Notes under the pieces: model-generated
What the model was told of the DNA's origin: nothing
Database searches by the model: none
What the model saw: the letters and a program-made list of their open reading frames with translations, nothing else
Assembly: GCF_002215215.1 (NCBI RefSeq)
Contig: NZ_CP018632.1
Span: 1,856,501 to 1,920,500 of the forward strand
Length of the DNA stretch: 64,000 nt
From: Granulosicoccus antarcticus IMCC3135
GTDB taxonomy: Bacteria; Pseudomonadota; Gammaproteobacteria; Granulosicoccales; Granulosicoccaceae
Direction of reading: 5' to 3'
Part shown: piece by piece, positions 18,946 through 27,001 of the stretch
Position numbering within the stretch: position 1 is the first letter of the stretch
Layout of the letters: the number at the start of each line of letters is the position of its first letter
Made by a program: the position numbers and the translations under genes

Positions 18946-19003
18946 CTAACACAGCCCTAACGTTCGTTTACATCCCCGCCCTGAAGGACCGGGCTTTTCA
19001 CTC
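18771..19003 (-). mobile_element. Internally deleted IS200/IS605-like (TnpB) element
   Basis: The plus-strand left border GACATCCTCCCCCC with AAGGGGATTCCTAC and the right border ACATCCCCGCCCTGAAGG with CGGGCTTTTCAC are the subterminal hairpin types that flank TnpB-only IS200/IS605 elements. Only about 230 bases separate them. The element keeps its ends and the last part of tnpB but has lost tnpA and most of tnpB, so it is a relic or a small non-autonomous derivative. The stem arms are already imperfect. The stretch between the importer operon and the next gene (18679-19025) holds only the terminator and this relic. Confidence 0.75.
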
Positions 19004-19025
19004 AATCTGGTAAATACGGTATTTC

Positions 19026-20261
19026 ATGTCCGAATCGACAAAAGTGGCTCCTGCTCTGGTCGTTGCAAAGCCCAGCATTGGCCTGGTAGTGGGCATTCTG
19101 GTACTGGGATCCAGCGTCAGTATCATGTCAACGGACATGTACACGCCCAGCTTGCCAGATCTGGCAAGCTGGTTCGATACCACAGCGACGCGTGTGCAGC
19201 TGACCATCAGCCTCAACATGCTGGCATTCGGACTGGCTCAGCTGATACACGGCCCCTTGTCGGATCGCTTTGGTCGCAAGCCGGTGCTGGTCGTGTCCCT
19301 GTTTGCGGTGGCCATTCTGTCGCTCGCCTGCGCAGCTGCCCAGAGCATCGATCAGTTGATTGTTGTCAGGATTCTGTTGGGTCTGGCGGCAGCGGCGGAG
19401 GCGGTGGTCGGGCTGGCCATCATCAAGGATCTGTATAGCGAAAGGGAACAAGTCAAGGCGATGGCCTTGCTCGGTATGGTGATTGCCGTGGCGCCAGCCA
19501 TCGCCCCGGTGTTGGGTGGCTATATTCATGTTGTGTTTGGCTGGCAGGCAAACTTCTTTGTCATCAGTGGCATGGCCGTTGTTGCCTTGCTCTTTGTGAT
19601 GCGCCTGCTGCCTGAATCCAGTGTGCCGGATCCTGACGCCTTTAAATTCTCTGTGATCATGCAAGGTTATTCGCGCTTGCTGCACAATTCAGACTTCCTG
19701 ACTCATACCGCCATTCTGGGGGCGGCTCTGGGTCTGATATTTGTGTATGTCACCGGTGCGCCGTTTGTTCTCATCGAGATGCTGGGAGTTGCCGCGGACC
19801 AGTTTGGCTATTACCAGGCCAGTATCGTCGTGGCCTTCTTTCTTGGCAGCTTGCTGGCATCGCGACTCGCTGACCGTTGGGCTGCCATGTCCCTGTTGCG
19901 TCTCGGTGTGTTTCTGGTGTTGACCGGCGCCGCTGCGCTGAGTCTGGTTGTTTTTCTGGGGCAGACGGGACCTGTTCTGTTGACAGGCACGTATATGATC
20001 ATGACTTTCGGTATGGGACCTCTGTTTGCCGTTGCCCCCAGTCGGGCGCTACGCTCCATTGAAGGTCAGGCTGGTACTGCCTCAGCCATGTTAAGTGGTA
20101 TCGAACAGACAATGGCTGCGGCTGCCGCCGTATTGATCAGCCTCTTGAATGACGGTACGGCTCGACCGATGGCCTTGGTGACGATCGTGCTGGCTGTTCT
20201 GCTGATCGTGTTGTTTCAGCGCTCGAAGCGTGAAGACCAGTTACGCGCACAGATTACCTGA
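19026..20261 (+). CDS. Bcr/CflA-type MFS drug efflux transporter
   Basis: 411 residues, 12 predicted membrane helices. Family marks: STDMYTPSLPDLASWF in helix 1, the GPLSDRFGRKPVL loop between helices 2 and 3, RILLGLAAAAEAVVG, and APVLGGYIHVVFGWQANFFV in helix 5-6 (motif C region). The family exports bicyclomycin, chloramphenicol and sulfonamides by proton antiport; the substrate here is unknown. It begins only about 23 bases from the mobile-element relic, so its promoter may lie in or beyond that relic. Confidence 0.88.
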   Translation: MSESTKVAPALVVAKPSIGLVVGILVLGSSVSIMSTDMYTPSLPDLASWFDTTATRVQLTISLNMLAFGLAQLIHGPLSDRFGRKPVLVVSLFAVAILSLACAAAQSIDQLIVVRILLGLAAAAEAVVGLAIIKDLYSEREQVKAMALLGMVIAVAPAIAPVLGGYIHVVFGWQANFFVISGMAVVALLFVMRLLPESSVPDPDAFKFSVIMQGYSRLLHNSDFLTHTAILGAALGLIFVYVTGAPFVLIEMLGVAADQFGYYQASIVVAFFLGSLLASRLADRWAAMSLLRLGVFLVLTGAAALSLVVFLGQTGPVLLTGTYMIMTFGMGPLFAVAPSRALRSIEGQAGTASAMLSGIEQTMAAAAAVLISLLNDGTARPMALVTIVLAVLLIVLFQRSKREDQLRAQIT

Positions 20262-20264
20262 CAG

Positions 20265-20294
20265 GGGAGTGCCTCCAACGGGGGAGGCGCTCCC
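20265..20294. terminator. Hairpin between convergent MFS and popT genes
   Basis: GGGAGTGCCTCC and GGAGGCGCTCCC form a 12-pair stem with one T-G pair and a six-base loop. No T-run follows on either strand, so it may act as a bidirectional or Rho-assisted end point. Confidence 0.6.
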
Positions 20295-20301
20295 GAGGCA
20301 G

Positions 20302-21222
20302 CTATTCCTGATCGTTGCTACTGCCTGCAACTTTCTCCATCAACATGATTGCTACGGCTCCTGCCAGTATCAATGACAGAGCAATCCAGGTGCTGGAATC
20401 GTTTAGCTGAGGCATGAACCATTCGTAACTGGTGACGACTTCGCGTGGAGGCTTGCCTGCGCGTTCAACGGTATGGGTAATGGCATTTTTCCATGGCCAG
20501 ATAACCACCAGAGAGCCGATGACGAAACCTGTCATGACGGCCAGAGTCGCGTCAGCATAACGTTTGAAGACCCAGGCCAGTACGTGAGAGAAAACCACCA
20601 GACCGAAGGCACAGCCCAGTGCGAGGGGAATGAGTATGCCCAGTGAAAAGGAGCTGATGGCACCGAGTACCAGTGCATAGTTTCCCAATAGAATGAGAAC
20701 GAATGAACCGGACAGGCCTGGCAAAATCATGCTGCTGATAGCCAGCACACCACACAGGAAGACATAGAGCATGTTGTCATTGGGTGAGGCGGGAGCCAGC
20801 ATGGCGATGCCGACCGCAATCGCAGTCCCGATGAGTAGCGCCAGGTAGGTGGTGGTGCTCCAGCGGGATACGCCCCGTGCTACATAGAGTATGGAGAGCA
20901 GGATCAGACCGAAGAAAAAAGCCATCGTGTAGCTTTCATAGTGCTCCAGTAGAAACTCGAACAAGCGCGCCAGGGACACAATGCTGATGGCAACACCTGC
21001 AAGCAGCGTCGTCAACCACTGGCCGTCGACATGTGCCCAGCAGGCTTTCCATTCGCCTTTCAGAAACAGTCGTGCTGCGGTCAGGTCACAACGCTTGATG
21101 GCATTGATGAGTCGCTCATAAATACCGGTTATCAGTGCGATCGTACCGCCCGATACACCCGGGATAACGTTGGCCGCACCCATGGCAAGGCCCTTGAAGA
21201 ATAATCCTGTCATGCCGTTCAT
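20302..21222 (-). CDS. popT: DUF368 membrane protein, PopT-type polyprenyl-phosphate transporter
   Basis: 306 residues with about eight to ten membrane helices. Two inverted-repeat signature loops are visible: IPGVSGGTIALITGIYE at the N-terminus and LPGLSGSFVLILLG in the middle, as expected for DUF368. Members of this family were shown to return undecaprenyl phosphate to the cytoplasmic face of the inner membrane for reuse in cell-wall and surface-glycan synthesis. Its ATG overlaps the stop of the upstream phosphoribosyltransferase gene by four bases (ATGA), which indicates translational coupling. Confidence 0.85.
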   Translation of the reverse strand: MNGMTGLFFKGLAMGAANVIPGVSGGTIALITGIYERLINAIKRCDLTAARLFLKGEWKACWAHVDGQWLTTLLAGVAISIVSLARLFEFLLEHYESYTMAFFFGLILLSILYVARGVSRWSTTTYLALLIGTAIAVGIAMLAPASPNDNMLYVFLCGVLAISSMILPGLSGSFVLILLGNYALVLGAISSFSLGILIPLALGCAFGLVVFSHVLAWVFKRYADATLAVMTGFVIGSLVVIWPWKNAITHTVERAGKPPREVVTSYEWFMPQLNDSSTWIALSLILAGAVAIMLMEKVAGSSNDQE

Positions 21223-21812
21223 GAGGAGCTTACATCGTCGAGACTGGCCAGCATTGGCAGCATCCAGGGCTTGTTGTTGCTGATTTCTTCATGGGTCAGA
21301 CCGCTGAGCTCATAGGGCATGACGAGCCAGTCATCACTTGTATTCACGTAATAATCCGGTTTTAGAGTGGTGCGGTTGTGCGCAGGTTTGTACCAGGGGA
21401 CAGCAATGCGTACGTCCGATGGCATATTGTTTTTCAGCCGTGATGTCAGGCGACTGATCACCGCACTGCTTGTGAGCCCCGAGCTGAATACATCATCGAC
21501 AATCAGCAGGGAGTCGTCCCGATCCAGTGTATCGAGCAAATACTGCGTGCCGTGAATGCGAATTTCAGTTTCCGGGTTGTCTACCATTTGCTGGTAGCTG
21601 GCCAGGCCACGGTAGGATGTCCGGATGGCAATATGATCGGTGGGTATACCGATGTATTGCAGGCATTCCTGCACCGCAATGCCGACTACGCTGCCGCCGC
21701 GCCAGAGACCAACGATAAAGGTGGGACGGAATCCGCTTTCTGCGATCTGCACGCCAAGACGATAGGCGTCCTGCAGCAGGTCCGTCTCAGTGACGTAGTG
21801 TTTTTCTTGCAC
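21219..21812 (-). CDS. Phosphoribosyltransferase-fold protein, paralogue A
   Basis: 197 residues from a GTG at 21812. This start is chosen because the protein then aligns from its first residue with the divergent paralogue (VQEKHYVTETDLLQDAY against MSEKLYLNAQQLLEDSF); an ATG at 21878 would add 22 unmatched residues. FIVGLWRGGSVVGIAVQE and LLIVDDVFSSGLTSSAV are type I PRTase motifs, but the PRPP loop reads DDVFSSG instead of the usual DDVxDTG, losing one acidic residue. It is coupled to popT by a four-base overlap. Base specificity (hypoxanthine/guanine/xanthine type) is not evident, and altered or lost activity is possible. Confidence 0.82.
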   Translation of the reverse strand: MQEKHYVTETDLLQDAYRLGVQIAESGFRPTFIVGLWRGGSVVGIAVQECLQYIGIPTDHIAIRTSYRGLASYQQMVDNPETEIRIHGTQYLLDTLDRDDSLLIVDDVFSSGLTSSAVISRLTSRLKNNMPSDVRIAVPWYKPAHNRTTLKPDYYVNTSDDWLVMPYELSGLTHEEISNNKPWMLPMLASLDDVSSS

Positions 21813-21929
21813 TGTCGAGAGCCTGTGGTGGTTGAAGAGAAGATGGGTCGGCAGTTTACCCAATTTGCCAGCTCGCATGGCGATGTGCTACTCAGTGTAG
21901 CCAGCGCTCGCATCAGGTAAACTCCGCGC

Positions 21930-22493
21930 ATGAGCGAGAAACTGTACCTGAATGCCCAGCAATTGCTGGAAGACTCCTTTTCTCTGGCAGCAAAGGTTTA
22001 CCGTAGCGGTTTTCGCCCCAGCTTTATCGTGGCTGTCTGGCGTGGTGGCGCGCCCATGGGTATCGCCATGCAGGAATTGCTGGCTTATAGAGGTATTCAT
22101 GCGGATCACATTACCGTGCGTACGTCGTCATACAAGGACATCGACAATCAGGCAAGCCATGTGCAGGTCTTCAACCTCAATTATCTGGTGAGAAGAATCA
22201 GCGCAGAGGATCGCTTGCTGATTGTTGATGATGTCTACGATACCGGCCGTAGCGTCGAAGCGGTCATTGATACCTTGCGTGAAAAAACCCGACGTAACCT
22301 GCCGACTGATATCCGTGTCGCCGTGCCTTATTACAAACCGAGCAGAAACAAGACAGGAAAAGCGCCCGATTACTTTCTGCATGAAACCGATCAATGGCTG
22401 AAATTTCCTCATTCACTGGAAGGGCTGACACATGATGAAGTCCGCAAGTTTCGACCGGAACTTGCTGAAATCCTTGGTGAACATCTGACTTGA
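21930..22493 (+). CDS. Phosphoribosyltransferase, paralogue B
   Basis: 187 residues, type I PRTase fold. FIVAVWRGGAPMGIAMQE forms the PPi loop and LLIVDDVYDTGRSVEAV is a standard PRPP-binding loop, so this copy should be catalytically competent. It resembles the HGPRT/XGPRT-like proteins that salvage purine bases. It is transcribed head-to-head with paralogue A, about 117 bases apart, and the two are clearly related along their whole length. A strong hairpin follows the stop. Confidence 0.87.
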   Translation: MSEKLYLNAQQLLEDSFSLAAKVYRSGFRPSFIVAVWRGGAPMGIAMQELLAYRGIHADHITVRTSSYKDIDNQASHVQVFNLNYLVRRISAEDRLLIVDDVYDTGRSVEAVIDTLREKTRRNLPTDIRVAVPYYKPSRNKTGKAPDYFLHETDQWLKFPHSLEGLTHDEVRKFRPELAEILGEHLT

Positions 22494-22522
22494 ACTGCCC
22501 CTTATCTGCGATTAGATGACGA

Positions 22523-22554
22523 GTAGTTCTCCAATCACCAAGTTGGAGAACTAC
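22523..22554 (+). terminator. Hairpin after phosphoribosyltransferase B
   Basis: GTAGTTCTCCAA and TTGGAGAACTAC form a perfect 12-pair stem with an eight-base loop. There is no T-run after it, so termination is likely but not certain. Confidence 0.6.
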
Positions 22555-22708
22555 CAGGTCACGAATCGAAAGGCTGGCTCGCCACAGCTGATTTCAACAG
22601 AGTACACTTTGCTTCAGCACTGCCTGATTATCGTCTTTATGAGCTGACTGGCTGCTCCGGTTTTCAATCCGATAACCCGTTACCAGTAACGTTTTTACAA
22701 GCTGACAA

Positions 22709-23191
22709 ATGAGCGGACAGTCCGACAGATCACACACGGCGAAAATCGTGAACATGGTGAACCTGCTTGATGCAACAGGCCGCCGGCGCGTAGTTACTTC
22801 GCTTGAGAAAAGGAGTACGGCGCAGCTGTTATCCATCCGCCAGAATCTGCACCATCAGGCTTGTATTGGTGTCGATGGCATCGATCAACTTGAATCCCGG
22901 TTCTCGCAAAATCTGGCGAATGCTGTCATGAATCAGGTTCGAGGATTTCTCAATACTGAGTTCGGACAGTTACGTGTGCATCGTTATCGACAGGTATTCA
23001 GCGTCGGTCACTATAGTCTGGAGAGTCTGATCGCTGGGCTCTTTCGTGTACAGTTTTACGCCCGTCAGGTGCAACTACCTGCCATTGAAGGGGTGTCAGA
23101 ACCTGCACTGCTGTCGTTGAGCTGGGGCGTGGGGGAGTCCATTCAGAAAGCGGAACAAGAACGGCAGAGACGCTCCAGCTTGAAGCGCTGA
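22709..23191 (+). CDS. Hypothetical protein (160 residues)
   Basis: I do not recognise a family. The product is basic and soluble in appearance, with no signal peptide or membrane helix, and ends in a charged stretch (QKAEQERQRRSSLKR). No clear ribosome binding site precedes the ATG. It fills an otherwise empty gap between the phosphoribosyltransferase gene and the convergent amino-acid permease. It could be a genuine lineage-specific gene or a chance open frame. Confidence 0.45.
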   Translation: MSGQSDRSHTAKIVNMVNLLDATGRRRVVTSLEKRSTAQLLSIRQNLHHQACIGVDGIDQLESRFSQNLANAVMNQVRGFLNTEFGQLRVHRYRQVFSVGHYSLESLIAGLFRVQFYARQVQLPAIEGVSEPALLSLSWGVGESIQKAEQERQRRSSLKR

Positions 23192-23225
23192 TCTATTGAT
23201 CGCCAGGCTCAGCGCTTGTGAAACC

Positions 23226-24050
23226 TCAACTCCCAGGATCTATCTGACTCTGACTCTGACGTAAGCGTGACTCGAGTCGGCGCAACAACAGTGAAAGTAC
23301 GATCGTGACCAGTAGGTAAATATAAGCCACGATGTTGTAGGTTTCCATGAACCGGAATGAGCCTGCTGCGTAAATCTTGCCCAGTTGCGTAATGTCTGCA
23401 ACGCCCAGCACTGACACCAGTGCCGAGTCCTTGATCATGGCGATGAAGTCATTGCCCAATGGCGGCAGAATGGTACGAAATGCCTGTGGGAAAATCACGT
23501 AGCGGAATCGACTGAACGGTGTGAGGCCAAGCGACAAGGCCGCTTCGCTCTGTCCTCGTCCAACCGACAGAATGCCGGCACGAAACACCTCTGCGATAAA
23601 GGCTGAATAGCCGAGAGTCAGGGCTGCTATGGCGCGCCACATCAATGAAAAGTCACGCGTACGAAGCGGTGCGTCCATCCACTGGCCAAAGAGTGCATTG
23701 GCAAGTGTAACCAGCCCTGGTGCTGCCACGAAGGCGATGTAGAATAATAATACAAGCATGGGTATGCCGCGCATGATTTCTATATAGAATCGCGCGCATT
23801 GACGAACCACGAGCCAGGGTGAAAGTACCGCTGCAGCAAGCAGAAGGCCGAGGGCACTGGCCAGAGTAAAGGCTGTTACCGTGACGAAAGTTGTAACTCC
23901 GATGCCTTTGACGAGAATGCCGAAGACTTCGGTGTACAAATCATCACTGACGATGCGGTAACCCAGCCAGGCACCAATCAGAAGTGTGACGACCAGCCAC
24001 CACGGGAAATCCGAGTCTGACGGGTCGTCTTGCTGCTTGTGTTGTGTCAC
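23226..24050 (-). CDS. Polar amino-acid ABC transporter permease (HisM/GlnP type)
   Basis: 274 residues with about five to six membrane helices. MRGIPMLVLLFYIAF and the EAA loop AEVFRAGILSVGRGQSEAALSLGL are diagnostic for polar amino-acid permeases. Upstream on the same strand is a matching binding protein gene (gap about 59 bases). No ATPase gene is adjacent, so the complex must borrow an ATPase encoded elsewhere, for example an AapP/GlnQ-type protein. Confidence 0.9.
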   Translation of the reverse strand: MTQHKQQDDPSDSDFPWWLVVTLLIGAWLGYRIVSDDLYTEVFGILVKGIGVTTFVTVTAFTLASALGLLLAAAVLSPWLVVRQCARFYIEIMRGIPMLVLLFYIAFVAAPGLVTLANALFGQWMDAPLRTRDFSLMWRAIAALTLGYSAFIAEVFRAGILSVGRGQSEAALSLGLTPFSRFRYVIFPQAFRTILPPLGNDFIAMIKDSALVSVLGVADITQLGKIYAAGSFRFMETYNIVAYIYLLVTIVLSLLLRRLESRLRQSQSQIDPGS

Positions 24051-24109
24051 GTGCCAGTTATCTGTTTACGGATTGAAAGCAAGGTTAGGGCAGGGGGCGC
24101 ACGCAGTGC

Positions 24110-25012
24110 CTATCGACCCAACTCATAGTCGAGAAACCAGGTGGTGTTGAGCTGGTCCAGGGTGCCGTCTTCTTTCAAGCTGGCAATGCCGGCATTGATG
24201 GGGGCCAGCAAATCGGAGCCCTTGGGAAAAATGAAGCCAAAATCTTCACTGCCCATGGCATCTCCCACCAACTTGAACGATTCCGGGTTGGCATTGACAT
24301 AACCGTTACCGGCGGTGCCATCGGTGAGAACCAGGTCGACATCATTACTGCGTAATGCCTGCACTGAAGCACCGAAAGTTTCGAATAACTTGATACGCGG
24401 ATTCTGCTCATCGCCGTCGAGAACTTCGTACACTGCTGTATAGAAAGGTGTGGTGCCCGCCTGCGCTCCGACCAATCCGTCTTCCAGCGCCGCGAACTCC
24501 TCTGCATTGGCGAATCGATCCTCATCGGCTCGTACCAGCATGAACATTTCGGAGCGCATGTAAGGGGCGGAGAAATCCACTTTTTCCTTGCGATCTTCGC
24601 GGATGGTAATGCCAGTCATGCCAATATCGAACTGAGCTTCGCTGATGGCCGGAATCATCGCATCCCAACTGGAGTTTTCGATGACCAGTGTGAAGTTCAA
24701 TCGCTTGGCCAGCTCATTCATGGCGTCATACTCCCAACCAATGGCCTCACCGGTCTTTGGGTCAACAAACTGCAACGGCGGGTAGGCGTTTTCGGTAACG
24801 ACAACAACCTCACGACCTTTCAGATCGGGTAGTGCGTCTGCCTGCAAACTCATTGGCAGGCCAAGAGCGATGAGGCTGGCGCCCAAGACTCGCTTGCTGA
24901 GTCCTTGTTGCCCAGCGGGGTGAGAGAAGTGCGGTTGCAGGAACCGTTGTGGCAAAGATACGCTGGTCGATCGTAAGGACAGCCAGGACAGAATCAGAGA
25001 AACCTTGTTCAT
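24110..25012 (-). CDS. Amino-acid ABC transporter substrate-binding protein
   Basis: About 300 residues, SBP family 3. The mature fold begins at LKGREVVVVTENAYPPLQF; FDIGMTGITIREDRKEKVDF is the standard family signature. The secretion signal (KRVLGASLIALGLPMSLQADA) starts about 37 residues after the ATG at 25012, which makes the N-terminus unusually long. Possible start sites range from 25081 (ATG) to 24955 (TTG), so the start is uncertain. It is probably co-transcribed with the permease downstream; ligand unknown. Confidence 0.87.
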   Translation of the reverse strand: MNKVSLILSWLSLRSTSVSLPQRFLQPHFSHPAGQQGLSKRVLGASLIALGLPMSLQADALPDLKGREVVVVTENAYPPLQFVDPKTGEAIGWEYDAMNELAKRLNFTLVIENSSWDAMIPAISEAQFDIGMTGITIREDRKEKVDFSAPYMRSEMFMLVRADEDRFANAEEFAALEDGLVGAQAGTTPFYTAVYEVLDGDEQNPRIKLFETFGASVQALRSNDVDLVLTDGTAGNGYVNANPESFKLVGDAMGSEDFGFIFPKGSDLLAPINAGIASLKEDGTLDQLNTTWFLDYELGR

Positions 25013-25132
25013 GAAAGCAGCCATTTTCAGTATTGAGGGTGGTATGACATTGTGCTGCGCAGTCAGCTGCGGTGCAAGCAAGCTACGCCGGTCAATCGAA
25101 GGGGAGTATTGACCCTGTAGAGCACATCGAAG

Positions 25133-25351
25133 TCAGATAATGCCCGCAAGATCGCAGATCAGATACAGAACACTACAGATGACCAGGCCAACACTCCAGA
25201 CCTGCAACCACATTATCTTGCCATGGCGTCCGGCTGCATAGAGCAGGACGCCGATGATAATGGCCAGAACCATGGAAAGCGTCAACATACTGTGCATGCT
25301 CTCCCCGTAGGGAAGGTCCGGATTCGGCGTCGTGTCTTCGCGATATCTCAT
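25133..25351 (-). CDS. Small membrane protein of unknown function
   Basis: 72 residues with two hydrophobic helices (LSMVLAIIIGVLLYAAG and VWSVGLVICSVLYLICDLAG). Its start overlaps the stop of the upstream PPOX-family gene by four bases (ATGA), so it is probably translated together with it. No family is recognised. Confidence 0.6.
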   Translation of the reverse strand: MRYREDTTPNPDLPYGESMHSMLTLSMVLAIIIGVLLYAAGRHGKIMWLQVWSVGLVICSVLYLICDLAGII

Positions 25352-25926
25352 GGTTGCAGCGACAAGTCTGCAGCGCTTGGTACCTGATCAGGATCAACCA
25401 GAAAATCATCATCCCACAGGTGGGAGCTGCGTATTGCACGAGCATTTTGTACGTAGGCAGAGTCAACCTTGACGATAATGACGGTCGCTGGAGCGACTTC
25501 CTCCAGTGAAAATCTGTCAAGCAGTTGGGGGTCGACAGAGATATGCGCACGTCCCTTGATTCGGAGAGCCTCCGCGATACCGGGAATGAGAAATACGAGT
25601 CCGACGCGTGAATCAATCAGCAGATTGCGCAGCGTGTCGATACGGTTGTTGCCACGTCGATCAGGAATGGCAATGGTATGGGCATCGAGCACTGTGAAAG
25701 CCTTGCCGGGAGCATCGCCGCGTGGCGAGCAATCTATGCCCGATTCTCTGAGGCTGGCGAGTACGAAAAACGGTGAATGCAACAGCCATCGTTGCATCTG
25801 CTCACTCAGGCAATCGTGAATCTTGCCACGTGAGGTGGGTTTTGGTGCCGGATAGATCCGGGCCAGTTCGTCCAGCGACGTTATGAGATGGGATTCGTTC
25901 ACAGTGTCACAACTATAGCGTGTCAT
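25348..25926 (-). CDS. Pyridoxamine-5'-phosphate-oxidase-like FMN-binding protein
   Basis: 192 residues. The split-barrel flavin fold is suggested by FFVLASLRESGIDCSPRGD, IAIPDRRGNNRIDTLRNLL and VGLVFLIPGIAEALRIKGRA, as in the PPOX-class proteins annotated as the MSMEG_1061 family. Such proteins bind FMN, F420 or haem and reduce or oxidise small molecules; no substrate can be assigned. It is coupled to a small membrane protein by a four-base overlap. Confidence 0.83.
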   Translation of the reverse strand: MTRYSCDTVNESHLITSLDELARIYPAPKPTSRGKIHDCLSEQMQRWLLHSPFFVLASLRESGIDCSPRGDAPGKAFTVLDAHTIAIPDRRGNNRIDTLRNLLIDSRVGLVFLIPGIAEALRIKGRAHISVDPQLLDRFSLEEVAPATVIIVKVDSAYVQNARAIRSSHLWDDDFLVDPDQVPSAADLSLQP

Positions 25927-25996
25927 GCGAGGGTTAAGGGTGTAGGGGTGGCTGAAATGGCCAACAAATTAATTTCACAAGTCAGGTAGTGAAATG

Positions 25997-26061
25997 GCCT
26001 GCGAGAGAAGTCTGGAGCGGCTTCTCTCGCAGGCAGACCGAAACGGCATGGCGGTTTCGGT
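25997..26061. terminator. Two tandem hairpins
   Basis: First stem GCCTGCGAGAGAAG / CTTCTCTCGCAGGC (14 perfect pairs, 25997-26034); second stem ACCGAAAC / GTTTCGGT (26037-26061). They lie in the 254-base gap downstream of the thioesterase gene and upstream of the PPOX gene, both on the minus strand, so they probably end the thioesterase transcript. There is no T-run. Confidence 0.55.
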
Positions 26062-26180
26062 TAATGGCTTGACGAGACAGATAATACTGTCTGAGCAGAT
26101 AAGGGGCGAGGGACCCGTTCATGGTTTCCGGCCAAGGGCTCGTTTTTCACTCAATATGTGACCCCTCTGGCATCGACAGG

Positions 26181-26972
26181 TCAGTTTTTTCTCAAGACCA
26201 GTGTCTGCATTGCCCGACCGACCACACCTGTTGCATCAAACAACAAGGCATCGGCCAGGCCGATTCCATTGGTTTCCCAATAGCCGACACTGTCAGTGCC
26301 GAGCCATTCACCAACTGGATCACGATGCAATACCAGTGTCAGGTCGGTATTCATGAAAGTGACATCCTGTGGTTCGGCATTTCTTCCGAAGGCGTTGCCG
26401 CAGTCGGCCAAAGGACAGATTCGCTGGAATGGGCTGGCTGTTTCACTGTCCAGCAACGGTACCGTCTTCAGCCAGGCTCGGGTAGGTCCCGGCGCGTTGT
26501 TCTGGCCTGCCGGGTAGCGCACGGCAACACCCGCACCATTGAAGGCAGGCTGGCCATGCAGGGTCGATTCAATAGGGAAAGGCCCGGCGGCGGCTTGCTC
26601 GGGTGAGCCCATGTCTTGTTGGTAGCTGGGCATATCCTCAACAGGAGAGGCCGGTAACAGGTGCATGCCAGCGGCTGTAATCACGGTCTTGCCGGAGCGA
26701 TCGACCAGGTGTGCCTCGCTCAGACAGACAGTGCGGCCCTGCCGGACAATACTGGCGTGAACATGAAAGCCGTCAAAGGGCACTGGTCGTTGCAGGTTAA
26801 CCGTCAGACGTGTCAGGCGATGCTCAGGGAACAACTGTTCTACCGCGCGTGCCAACAAGCCTGTGGGTGGACCGGCATGGCAGGCATGCTCATCCCAAGG
26901 GCCTCGTGTGTGTTCAGTGGGCTGAAACCACAGGCCATCGAGTGTCGTAAAAAAGCTTGTGCTGCTTGCCAT
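26181..26972 (-). CDS. Acyl-CoA thioesterase-like double hot-dog protein
   Basis: 263 residues. DEHACHAGPPTGLLARAVEQ, the LTRLTVNLQRPVPFDGFHV strand-turn and the C-terminal TNGIGLADALLFDATGVVGRA match the TesB-like/thioesterase family 4 double hot-dog fold. It would hydrolyse an acyl-CoA, but chain length and pathway are unknown. It lies just after the tandem uvrA on the same strand with a 29-base gap and may be co-transcribed. Confidence 0.78.
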   Translation of the reverse strand: MASSTSFFTTLDGLWFQPTEHTRGPWDEHACHAGPPTGLLARAVEQLFPEHRLTRLTVNLQRPVPFDGFHVHASIVRQGRTVCLSEAHLVDRSGKTVITAAGMHLLPASPVEDMPSYQQDMGSPEQAAAGPFPIESTLHGQPAFNGAGVAVRYPAGQNNAPGPTRAWLKTVPLLDSETASPFQRICPLADCGNAFGRNAEPQDVTFMNTDLTLVLHRDPVGEWLGTDSVGYWETNGIGLADALLFDATGVVGRAMQTLVLRKN

Positions 26973-27001
26973 GTTGCCTTATCCAGTCATGAGGGAGCTT
27001 G

